The notes under the pieces are model-generated. The model was not told where the DNA came from, did no database searches, and worked only from the letters and a program-made list of their open reading frames with translations. A stretch of DNA of 5,629 nucleotides, taken from contig DJMI01000128.1 in assembly GCA_002435335.1 (NCBI GenBank), positions 742 through 6,370 of the forward strand, written 5' to 3'. Every line of letters starts with the position of its first letter. Within the stretch, counting starts at the first letter, position 1. This stretch comes from Nitrosomonas sp. UBA6494. Lineage in GTDB: Bacteria > Pseudomonadota > Gammaproteobacteria > Burkholderiales > Nitrosomonadaceae. Below are positions 1 to 5,629 of this stretch, piece after piece. The position numbers were made by a program, and so were the translations under genes.

Positions 1-540
1 AAAACCATCGCACTACTGGCGGATTACGATCCAATCAGCCCGACCGGTCCGGAGACATTGAAAGATCGCGACGGCGACGGCCTGGTTACGGCAGGTGTAT
101 TGCCGATCCAAACGCCGGTTGATCCGACCGGACGCGTTGTCGTTACCGCCAATACCGGCGGTACGATTACCATTCTGGATACTTCTGTAGATAAAGTCGT
201 CGCAATGCTGCCCTGCGATCCAGGTTGCCACGGTGTTAATTTCGGTGCCAAGAGCGGCGGCGGATATTACGCTTATGTAACCAGTAAATTTTCCAATCAA
301 CTGATCATCGTTGATCCGGATCCAAACAACGATGGAAATTTTGCCGATGCCGCAATAGCGGGACGTATTTCTCTGGTAGCAGGCAATGGTGTACCAAGTG
401 ACGATACTATTTCCAGCTTGGCCGGCATGGGCGGTCAAGGAATCTATGCAATTCCAAACATTTACAATGGTTGGGTACAAAATCTGCCGGATTCATGGAA
501 AGCCAGCTTGACTGCCGCTCAGTTAAATCCTGTACAGTAA
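1..540 (+). CDS. C-terminal part of a YVTN-like beta-propeller protein (5' end outside window)
   Basis: The frame is open from base 1 to the TAA at 538-540, giving 179 residues with no start inside the window. Propeller blades are suggested by repeated units of the form 'GRVVVTANTGGTITILDT' (about residues 44-61), then 'YYAYVTSKFSNQLIIVDP' (about 89-106). These resemble the strand pattern of YVTN/lactonase-type propellers. Two Asp-rich loops could bind calcium: DRDGDG at 22-27 and DPDPNNDG at 105-112. A CDPGCH motif (C72, C76, H77) sits between blades. It could be a disulfide, a metal site or a CX3CH variant of the haem c motif. The ending, rich in Trp, Tyr and Asn, looks like a closing segment. 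Such propellers are usually periplasmic or extracellular and are sometimes joined to multicopper oxidase domains, but the N-terminal part that would decide this is missing. The fold is fairly likely; the enzymatic function is unknown. The gene is followed by a strong terminator, so it is the last gene of its transcript. Confidence 0.75.
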   Translation, partial: KTIALLADYDPISPTGPETLKDRDGDGLVTAGVLPIQTPVDPTGRVVVTANTGGTITILDTSVDKVVAMLPCDPGCHGVNFGAKSGGGYYAYVTSKFSNQLIIVDPDPNNDGNFADAAIAGRISLVAGNGVPSDDTISSLAGMGGQGIYAIPNIYNGWVQNLPDSWKASLTAAQLNPVQ

Positions 541-554
541 CATTTCAAACGACA

Positions 555-599
555 TCAGATCGATATGATTCTATTCTAAAAGAAGCGATATCGATCTGA
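555..599 (+). repeat. 12-bp perfect inverted repeat just after the propeller gene
   Basis: TCAGATCGATAT at 555-566 pairs perfectly with ATATCGATCTGA at 588-599 across a 21-nt A/T-rich loop. It starts 15 bases after the stop codon and ends 10 bases before the next hairpin. No T-run follows it, so it is not itself a canonical terminator. It may protect the mRNA 3' end, act with the following terminator, or be a protein-binding palindrome. Only the pairing is seen; the role is inferred. Confidence 0.55.
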
Positions 600-608
600 C
601 ACAAAACT

Positions 609-648
609 CAAAAAGCCGTCGGTTCTTTACAGAATCGACGGCTTTTTG
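609..648 (+). terminator. Rho-independent terminator of the propeller gene
   Basis: Bases 609-626 pair with 631-648 around a 4-nt loop (627-630). The stem is about 18 bp with one G-U pair (622/635) and the GC-rich core GCCGTCG/CGACGGC. The A-run at 610-614 pairs with the T-run at 643-647, so the hairpin ends in U residues when read on either strand and could work in both directions. It closes the transcript entering from the left and insulates the promoter region downstream. Confidence 0.93.
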
Positions 649-709
649 TTTGATGTTCGATTGCCGAGCAGTCTTTATCTTGATCAACGATCTTTCATCT
701 GCTTGTCCC

Positions 710-725
710 TGTGATAAAAATCACA
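710..725 (+). promoter_or_regulatory. CRP-type binding site (perfect TGTGA-N6-TCACA)
   Basis: TGTGATAAAAATCACA matches both half-sites of the consensus of the CRP/Vfr family without mismatch. Its centre is 717.5. The best downstream -10 hexamer (767-772) predicts a start of transcription near 779, which places the palindrome at about -61.5. That is the classic class I activation position in the CRP family. It predicts activation of the gene starting at 961 by a cAMP-receptor-like regulator. Binding is inferred from sequence alone. Confidence 0.7.
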
Positions 726-744
726 TAGCAACACGCTTCCTCAA

Positions 745-772
745 TCGATAATTCGCATACAAATTCTATACT
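745..772 (+). promoter_or_regulatory. Predicted sigma-70-type promoter for the 716-residue gene
   Basis: A good -10 element, TATACT, lies at 767-772. The best -35 candidate is TCGATA at 745-750 with a 16-bp spacer, matching TTGACA at only three positions. A weak -35 together with an upstream CRP-type site is the usual pattern for an activator-dependent promoter. The predicted start near 779 gives a leader of about 180 nt. A second possible -10 (TATATT, 794-799) cannot be excluded. Confidence 0.5.
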
Positions 773-850
773 TTAACTAAGATGTAATTAATTTATATTT
801 TGATTGCATCTCTGTCAGCTTGCTTTGTTTGGCACAAATCATTCCCTAAC

Positions 851-891
851 TGAGGCGAGGCACGGCAATCTAGCGAATTTAAGCCTCCTCA
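851..891 (+). promoter_or_regulatory. Leader hairpin upstream of the 716-residue gene
   Basis: TGAG (851-854) plus GAGGC (857-861) can pair with GCCTCCTCA (883-891). This gives nine base pairs, mostly G-C, with a two-base bulge (855-856) and a 21-nt loop. It lies about 60 bases before the Shine-Dalgarno. It does not match any riboswitch consensus I can recall. It could be a stability element, a protein-binding site or an unclassified regulatory RNA; only the pairing potential is visible. Confidence 0.35.
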
Positions 892-949
892 AAGAAGAAA
901 GCCGGTTTGTGAATAAACACTGTCATGCCATTTCCAAACCTTAACTTTT

Positions 950-953
950 GGAG
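950..953 (+). promoter_or_regulatory. Shine-Dalgarno GGAG that sets the start at 961
   Basis: GGAG ends seven bases before the ATG at 961, which is ideal spacing. The in-frame ATG at 925 would add 12 residues but has no purine-rich sequence at the right distance. The start at 961 is therefore preferred. Confidence 0.8.
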
Positions 954-960
954 CGCCATC

Positions 961-3111
961 ATGAAACCAACAAATATCAATCCAGTAATCATTCAAGTCC
1001 CCAAAGATCTCATTGCAAAATCCAATGGCCTGCTTGCCTGGGTCGTCGATAGGCAGGGCAATTTACTCGAAAAGCAATCAATAAAGAACGGGCAAGCCAA
1101 ATTAACAATCGACAGCAAGTTGTTGCATGGGCAAGCAAAAATTTATATTGCCCCCGACTTGCCGGAAATGATGAGAAAAAGAAAAGTGAACGAGCGCTTG
1201 TTGCAACGTGCGGGCGCTTATCAGCCGACCATCCATCTACGTAACGGAAATGTCATCGATTTACTGCAAATACCCGACATTATCGATTTTCCTTTTCGAT
1301 TCTGTCACATTGCCGGCACAGTCAGTAAAAATTTCATTATCGATGGCATTTCCCAGGTTCTACCTGTTTGCAATCTTCGCGTGCATATTTGCGAAGTGGA
1401 TCGACTTGAATTGATTCTACCGAAAATTCCGGACTGGGAAATTATCGATATCCGCGACAGAATTTTAGATATCATCGTCCACGAGAAATTTCCACCGTTT
1501 CCGATTCCGGACCCGATTCCAGATCCGATCGGCCCTGTCAGCACGCGAACAGCTAGATCAGCGAATGCATTGTTAACTAACCGCTTGCAAGCGCAAAAAC
1601 AATCGATAACTCAGGATCAATTCATTTTGAGCTTGACCAATAATTCGGCAGCAAATATCAGAAAGCTAATGCTCAATAACTTCCAGGTTTTCCTTCCTTA
1701 CTTGTGTTTGTTTCCGAGGAGATGGCCGTTTCTCTACCATTGCGATGAAATCGCCACGGTTCAAACCGATTGTTACGGTCGCTTCGAGCATCTTTATTTT
1801 TACCTTGATTCCGGAGACCAACCCGATATTTACATTTGGATAGAAGCGAACATCAATGGCTCCTGGGAAACCGTTTACAAACCGGCAAAAGCTTGTGGAA
1901 CGCATTGGAATTATCCATGTGGCACAGAAATCAATATCAGTATCCATGATAACCGCGTTCAGCCGTGTGAATGCGCACCGCTACCTGGGCAAGTCGTGTG
2001 GATGAAACGCGTCAACAACGGTGTTTCCATACGTAATATTCAACAAAATACCGCTGCCAGCGCGCATATCGTCAATGCTGTCGGCTTGACGCAGAACGAT
2101 CAAGGTCACTATGTCAGTCCTTTCGGCAATTCGTTCCCGTTCGTAGTCCAATTCGGCAGCGGCCTGCCGTCCGCCGGCGTTACACATTACCGCTGGAAAT
2201 ACCGTCAAATCAAAAACGCCAATCTCAGCAACGTGTCGGATACCGAGCATCATTTTGAGGGTGCCGTCTACAAGGGTTATACCTATGAACGAATAAATTC
2301 GGATGGCGATACGGTTTTCTATACCGGCTCGTTCAAATTGGGGCCGGAGCCGTCTCCCAACGGCAACATTTTCCGCATACCACATGCAGAAGCATCGATC
2401 GATATACCGACGGAACCCACCGCCGAATGGAATCAAGACACCTACAGCGTCAATGTCGACTCGCTGAGCTTAAACGACGGGTTATACGAATTCATTTTCG
2501 AATTGCTGGACGCCAGTGGCAATGTGGTGCCGTTAGACAAAGATATTTTTGTGGTCGACAAAAAAATAGGCGAGCTATCCAATCCGCCGGATGCTCCGAC
2601 CATAACCGCTTTTGGCCGACCGGAAAATTATTTGCTGCTGAACGGAGCAAACAAGGCTATCGGATTTCGCTTCGCGATGCGCATCGATAATGATCATTGT
2701 CACGCCGAAATCAACGATGCATTGGTCGATGGCAGTCCAACCGAGAACCTATGCGGTTTTGGGCAATATAAAAACAAGGACAGTAGCAAAGTTACGCTCG
2801 GATTCATTGCAAGCCACCCGCAAAATTTTGCCACCTATAGCTTCAACGTAGTCAAAGGCAACGGTCATTCTGCGGGACCGACCGATACCGACGGGTATGT
2901 CACGCAAGCACACGACGGCTATTCTGTGGCCAGCAATGTATTCACCAAAAATGTCGATGTCTCGGCCATGCTCGGTATATGTGACAAAGCTGCTTTTGCG
3001 GAAAATCTTTACGTCAGGGCTACGCACACTAACGGCAACCGAAGATTGGAAGAATATGACCGCAGTGACACGGCCGCCTTCGCAATCGAACCTAAACCAC
3101 CTGCACCGTAA
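961..3111 (+). CDS. Uncharacterised 716-residue cysteine-rich, beta-rich protein with a transthyretin-like module
   Basis: I do not recognise a named family. The N-terminus has no signal peptide and no hydrophobic membrane segment, so the product is cytoplasmic or leaves by a non-Sec route. Residues about 1-65 look like a small beta domain, followed by a basic patch near 72-79. Residues about 112-170 (HIAGTVSK, then VCNLRVHICEVD) and 260-330 (TVQTDCYGRFE, PDIYIWIEANING, THWNYPCGTEINI) resemble the two halves of a transthyretin or carboxypeptidase-regulatory-like beta-sandwich. They are split by a proline-rich linker (PIPDPIPDPIGP, 181-192) and a helical, Gln-rich stretch (about 197-220). Ten of its 13 Cys fall between 115 and 338. 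Residues about 340-540 look like further beta domains. The last part (545-716) has Asp/Asn-rich loops with HCHAE at 579-583 and ends in PKPPAP. No catalytic signature is evident, so a structural, binding or carrier role is as likely as an enzyme. It has its own promoter and appears to be transcribed alone. Confidence 0.9.
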   Translation: MKPTNINPVIIQVPKDLIAKSNGLLAWVVDRQGNLLEKQSIKNGQAKLTIDSKLLHGQAKIYIAPDLPEMMRKRKVNERLLQRAGAYQPTIHLRNGNVIDLLQIPDIIDFPFRFCHIAGTVSKNFIIDGISQVLPVCNLRVHICEVDRLELILPKIPDWEIIDIRDRILDIIVHEKFPPFPIPDPIPDPIGPVSTRTARSANALLTNRLQAQKQSITQDQFILSLTNNSAANIRKLMLNNFQVFLPYLCLFPRRWPFLYHCDEIATVQTDCYGRFEHLYFYLDSGDQPDIYIWIEANINGSWETVYKPAKACGTHWNYPCGTEINISIHDNRVQPCECAPLPGQVVWMKRVNNGVSIRNIQQNTAASAHIVNAVGLTQNDQGHYVSPFGNSFPFVVQFGSGLPSAGVTHYRWKYRQIKNANLSNVSDTEHHFEGAVYKGYTYERINSDGDTVFYTGSFKLGPEPSPNGNIFRIPHAEASIDIPTEPTAEWNQDTYSVNVDSLSLNDGLYEFIFELLDASGNVVPLDKDIFVVDKKIGELSNPPDAPTITAFGRPENYLLLNGANKAIGFRFAMRIDNDHCHAEINDALVDGSPTENLCGFGQYKNKDSSKVTLGFIASHPQNFATYSFNVVKGNGHSAGPTDTDGYVTQAHDGYSVASNVFTKNVDVSAMLGICDKAAFAENLYVRATHTNGNRRLEEYDRSDTAAFAIEPKPPAP
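1501..1536 (+). repeat. Short tandem repeat encoding a Pro-Ile-Pro-Asp linker
   Basis: Two near-identical 12-base units (CCGATTCCGGAC, then CCGATTCCAGAT) and a partial third unit (CCGATC) encode PIPDPIPDPIGP. The units differ at two third-codon positions. The repeat makes a stiff proline-rich spacer between the two halves of the N-terminal region of the 716-residue protein. Copy number could vary between strains by slippage. Confidence 0.7.
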
Positions 3112-3138
3112 TATTCCGCGTTGTATTGCCTCAATCAC

Positions 3139-3174
3139 CGTGCGGTGCGCTTCGATCGATAAGCGCACCGCACG
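3139..3174. terminator. 14-bp perfect inverted repeat between convergent genes, probable terminator
   Basis: CGTGCGGTGCGCTT (3139-3152) pairs without mismatch with AAGCGCACCGCACG (3161-3174) around an 8-nt loop, CGATCGAT. It lies 27 bases after the stop at 3111 and 15 bases from the minus-strand stop at 3190. Position and strength suggest termination or 3'-end protection for both convergent transcripts. No T-run follows the stem on either strand: the plus side reads ATAAAAAATG and the minus side reads GTGATTGAGG. It is therefore not a canonical intrinsic terminator. Confidence 0.65.
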
Positions 3175-3189
3175 ATAAAAAATGTATTT

Positions 3190-3960
3190 TCACGTGATAC
3201 CTTGGTTAAACAGCCGGTCCAAAAACCGGCTCGGACTGGCAGCAAAGTATTGGTCCTGCTGCCGCCAATACCCCTTAAGCGACTGAATATCGGTTCTTGC
3301 CAGGTGAGCGCCTTGCGCTATGATCGAATCACTGCCGATGGCGTTAATCACTTGATCCAAATGCGTACCGCAAAACAAATGATCGTATGCATTAAGCTCT
3401 TGTTCGCCAAAACCATACGCTCGGTCTTTGAACATGTGATAGAGCCCCGCCAAAGTATCCCAGAAAACCCACTCGGAACCGACCAAAGCTGTTTGATGCA
3501 TAACCGGGTCGAAGTAGCGCGGCGCACGTTTGGCAAAAATTTCACGCATTTTCTCCAAATCCGGCAACCACAACAGGCTCGTATGTAAGCGGCTGACCGT
3601 ATGGCAGCGGGTATACTTATCGTAAAAGTTAGGTATTAATCGCCCCGCCATCAGAAAAGCGGAAAAATCCCAGTGCTCGAGGTTTTCCCAAAAAATGATG
3701 TCGGGATCCACTAAAATCGCCTGCTTCTCCTTCAACAAGATCGAGTGCAAATAGTCATGGTGACGGATTTCCCGGTTGAGATGAATGTATTGTGCCCCCA
3801 CTTTTCGGCAATGCTGCCGGACGGCATCACCGATGATGCTGCAATTATCGAAAACAACTACCTCGGCGGTTGGAAAACCGGTACGCAACGTACGAAAAGT
3901 TAGCAACGAATTCTCAGCATTAGCAGGATTCTTGCACCAAACCAAAATAAAAACCTTCAT
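3190..3960 (-). CDS. Putative GT-A-fold glycosyltransferase (256 residues)
   Basis: The product opens with a hydrophobic first strand (MKVFILVWCKNP) and then VVVFDNCS (35-42), which resembles the nucleotide-sugar-binding start of GT-A enzymes. ILVDPDIIF (82-90) supplies a DPD motif (85-87) in the place of the metal-binding DXD. Conserved-looking residues further on are GSEWVFWDTL (161-170), GFGEQELNAYDHLFCGTHLD (183-202) and a His in QGAHLARTD (216-224). These could position acceptor or metal. There is no signal peptide or membrane segment, so it would act in the cytoplasm on a sugar nucleotide and an unknown acceptor. The ATG at 3960 is chosen because the first beta-strand begins there. An in-frame ATG at 4008 adds 16 residues with no typical fold, and neither start has a strong Shine-Dalgarno at normal spacing. 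It follows the patatin gene closely and is probably co-transcribed with it. Substrate and exact GT family are unknown. Confidence 0.7.
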   Translation of the reverse strand: MKVFILVWCKNPANAENSLLTFRTLRTGFPTAEVVVFDNCSIIGDAVRQHCRKVGAQYIHLNREIRHHDYLHSILLKEKQAILVDPDIIFWENLEHWDFSAFLMAGRLIPNFYDKYTRCHTVSRLHTSLLWLPDLEKMREIFAKRAPRYFDPVMHQTALVGSEWVFWDTLAGLYHMFKDRAYGFGEQELNAYDHLFCGTHLDQVINAIGSDSIIAQGAHLARTDIQSLKGYWRQQDQYFAASPSRFLDRLFNQGIT

Positions 3961-4014
3961 GCTAAAACCATACGCTTTATCGCATACATCGATGAAGCAA
4001 TGAAACATAAAGAA

Positions 4015-5629
4015 TCAATCAAAAACCACCTCACTAAACCGTGCATTCGGTGTCAAAACTTCCAATTTAGCAATCTGCGTCAACTCGATTTGTTTTTGCG
4101 AATCATCGCCATTGATCTTTAAACATACGCACCAGCCGCCAGAATTGACGACATCGACAACCTTTCCCGAGAAAGTTGCCTCATTCTTCAGAATGCATTT
4201 CACTTGATAATCATACATACAAACCAATTTAGCATAGATCACCGGCACGACATCTTCACCAATTAAAAAACCAATTTTCCGGTAAGCCTCAAATTGATCC
4301 TCGCTGAACCACTGATCCATGGTTGATTCGTGAGGAAAAAGCGGATTCATTGCCGCATAATTCAAAACATCAATTCCGCGTGACTTTGCCGACAATGGAA
4401 GTGACGATTTAAGATAGATCAAGATACCGTCTTCCTCAGCTTTAAATTCTGGTTTTTCACTACTGCCATATTTGATTTTCCCAAGTACAAAATTTTGCGT
4501 GCTGAATCGATCTTGTGCCGGAAATTCTTTCGAAGTAGTCTTTCCAGGCGTTATTTGCGGACGAAGCTTAGCAATATCGTTTATTTCAATTTCCACACCG
4601 AAATCGACTCTTATCCGATGAATCGAGCCGGCCAAATCATCAAAACTAAATGAATCATCCTCCCCGGCATCACTTGCAACAATCAGTGCGCAGCGGCGAC
4701 GCACCAATTCATAAATACTCAGATTTTCAAAATGACCGCCATCGCTCAAATAGACCTTTTCCCCTTGATCATCAGCACTACCCATCATTTCTTTGGGAAA
4801 AGTTGTCAGCAAAGGGGTATCCGATTTAAATTGCCAGGTTTTATCTTTCTTCCACCATATTCCCCAATCATCCCCTTGCCAATAGTTAGTGTGTGCAGGG
4901 TTTGATAACCACCAACCCAAACGAACGCCAGCCAATGCCATCAACATGGAAACACCCGGTTGGGTATGAAAGCCTCCTAGAGGACTACCCGCCGCACCTG
5001 AAATGGTCATTGCCAAATCCAGTTTCAGATAATGTTCATTGGGGGGTGTTTCTTTCTTTCCGATATAAGCTGTGATATTTCGATAAGCATACGAATGCGT
5101 ACATTGGAAGTATTCTTTCGGTGAATTATCCATGCTGTTGAGTGCATACCCGCAGTACAAAGGAGACATCATAAAAGAAGCGGCTTTACGATCTTGCCAC
5201 TCCAACGCAACCCTCCCACCCACAAGATTTAGTGCTGTATTGATGATCAGATACGGCTTCGTGTCGGCTAACGCACTTAATGGAATCGCATCGGTGGGAT
5301 GCGTACCGATGTCAGAATCTCTGACGGTACAATTTCCATGTTTATCCTGCCTATTACTGGCGGCAAGATAGGCATTGGATAAACGGTTTCGGTAAAAAGA
5401 ATGCATGGAAAAGAGATTGGCATTGATCTGTAATGACAAAAAAAACGCAATACCCAAAATAACAAGCGTTATCAAGAATCCATATGGAAAGATATTTCCA
5501 TTCATTGAATCCAATAAATCAATATTCCGGTGATAATGCTCAATGAATGAAGAAGCACATTCAAGATTTTGTTGATAACAAGAGAATTGATTATTCGCTA
5601 TTTCTTCGTAAGCATCCAGCCCGCCCACA
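4015..5629 (-). CDS. Patatin-like phospholipase, C-terminal part (5' end outside window)
   Basis: The frame is open from the right edge to the TGA at 4017-4015, about 537 residues. The first visible codon, GTG at 5628, is most likely internal. DGGHFENLSIYELVRRRC (296-313) matches the DG[GA] block that supplies the catalytic Asp of patatin-like phospholipases. LAMTISGAAGSP (205-216) fits the core just before it. The oxyanion-hole GGG region and the GxSxG nucleophile are not visible and must lie upstream of the window. One clear membrane segment (about 50-68, GFLITLVILGIAFFLSLQI) precedes NANLFSMHSFYRNRLSNAYL, a juxtamembrane stretch typical of large membrane-anchored bacterial patatins. The expected reaction is hydrolysis of acyl esters of membrane lipids. 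After about residue 465 there is a beta-rich tail (VKCILKN, GKVVDVVNSGGWCVCLKI) of unclear identity, perhaps a small barrel. The next gene, a glycosyltransferase, starts 6 or 54 bases after the stop. Family assignment is confident; substrate is unknown. Confidence 0.85.
   Translation of the reverse strand, partial: VGGLDAYEEIANNQFSCYQQNLECASSFIEHYHRNIDLLDSMNGNIFPYGFLITLVILGIAFFLSLQINANLFSMHSFYRNRLSNAYLAASNRQDKHGNCTVRDSDIGTHPTDAIPLSALADTKPYLIINTALNLVGGRVALEWQDRKAASFMMSPLYCGYALNSMDNSPKEYFQCTHSYAYRNITAYIGKKETPPNEHYLKLDLAMTISGAAGSPLGGFHTQPGVSMLMALAGVRLGWWLSNPAHTNYWQGDDWGIWWKKDKTWQFKSDTPLLTTFPKEMMGSADDQGEKVYLSDGGHFENLSIYELVRRRCALIVASDAGEDDSFSFDDLAGSIHRIRVDFGVEIEINDIAKLRPQITPGKTTSKEFPAQDRFSTQNFVLGKIKYGSSEKPEFKAEEDGILIYLKSSLPLSAKSRGIDVLNYAAMNPLFPHESTMDQWFSEDQFEAYRKIGFLIGEDVVPVIYAKLVCMYDYQVKCILKNEATFSGKVVDVVNSGGWCVCLKINGDDSQKQIELTQIAKLEVLTPNARFSEVVFD

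Larger units (their letters stand above)
649..960 (+). other. Non-coding region: promoter and long leader of the 716-residue gene
   Basis: This stretch of about 310 bases holds no convincing gene on either strand. It is A/T-rich around 740-800, as expected for a promoter. It contains a CRP-type palindrome, a TATACT box, a 9-bp hairpin in the presumed leader and a Shine-Dalgarno just before the ATG at 961. A weaker second -10-like hexamer, TATATT, lies at 794-799. No tRNA or known riboswitch class is recognisable. Confidence 0.7.

Noticed and set aside
13..480. Long open frame on the minus strand opposite the propeller gene.
   Set aside because: Its composition is that of an antisense shadow, and the plus frame shows clear propeller blades and ends just before a terminator.
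679..696. FNR-like site beginning TTGATCAACGATC.
   Set aside because: The left half TTGAT is good, but the right half at the correct spacing reads GATCT, not ATCAA.
845..910. Possible cyclic-di-GMP (GEMM) riboswitch, because of short resemblances such as GCACGGCAA, GCGAA and AAAGCCGG.
   Set aside because: The required paired stem around the GNRA loop does not form, and the order and spacing of the conserved blocks do not match the GEMM consensus.
925..960. Upstream ATG at 925 as start of the 716-residue protein.
   Set aside because: There is no Shine-Dalgarno before it, whereas the ATG at 961 has GGAG at seven bases; the added 12 residues do not make a signal peptide.
1501..1536. Short repeats considered as part of a CRISPR-like or mobile repeat array.
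   Set aside because: The units are in frame, contiguous and encode a Pro-rich linker; there are no spacers.
1981..3168. Two open frames of about 140-150 codons on the minus strand inside the 716-residue gene.
   Set aside because: They lie wholly or mostly opposite a well-supported gene, have no ribosome binding site and encode no recognisable protein.
3202..3588. Open plus-strand frame of 128 codons opposite the glycosyltransferase.
   Set aside because: It is antisense to a gene with DPD and other conserved motifs, and has no promoter or homology signal of its own.

Overview
The window looks like chromosomal DNA of a Gram-negative proteobacterium with moderate GC content. The reasons are ordinary bacterial gene packing, rho-independent hairpins, a GGAG ribosome binding site, and a perfect CRP-type palindrome (TGTGA-N6-TCACA) set at class I spacing from a TATACT box. 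The beta-propeller fragment at the left edge is of a kind I associate with methane- or ammonia-oxidising proteobacteria, but that is recollection. I would not commit below phylum level.

Layout. Positions 1-540 (+) hold the last 179 codons of a secreted-type, YVTN-like beta-propeller protein, followed by two hairpins, the second a textbook terminator (609-648). Positions 541-960 are non-coding. They hold the terminators, a predicted CRP-dependent promoter (710-772), a leader of about 180 nt with a 9-bp hairpin (851-891), and a clear Shine-Dalgarno at 950-953. Positions 961-3111 (+) encode a complete 716-residue protein that I cannot assign to a named family. It is soluble, beta-rich and cysteine-rich in its N-terminal half, and has a transthyretin-like module interrupted by a proline-rich linker. 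A 14-bp perfect inverted repeat (3139-3174) separates it from two convergent minus-strand genes. These are a GT-A-like glycosyltransferase (3190-3960, possibly starting at 4008) and, upstream of it, the C-terminal part of a large membrane-associated patatin-like phospholipase (4015-5629, running off the right edge).

How the genes may work together. The phospholipase and glycosyltransferase lie in one tight minus-strand cluster, in the same frame and separated by a single TGA, so they are probably co-transcribed. A lipid- or envelope-related role is plausible but unproven. The 716-residue gene has its own promoter and probably its own terminator, so it is most likely a separately controlled single gene. 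The propeller gene ends an operon that enters from the left.

Novelty. I see no CRISPR, transposon, phage, tRNA or rRNA sequence, and no recognisable defence or toxin system. The best candidate for something undescribed is the 716-residue protein with its CRP-type promoter and structured leader.
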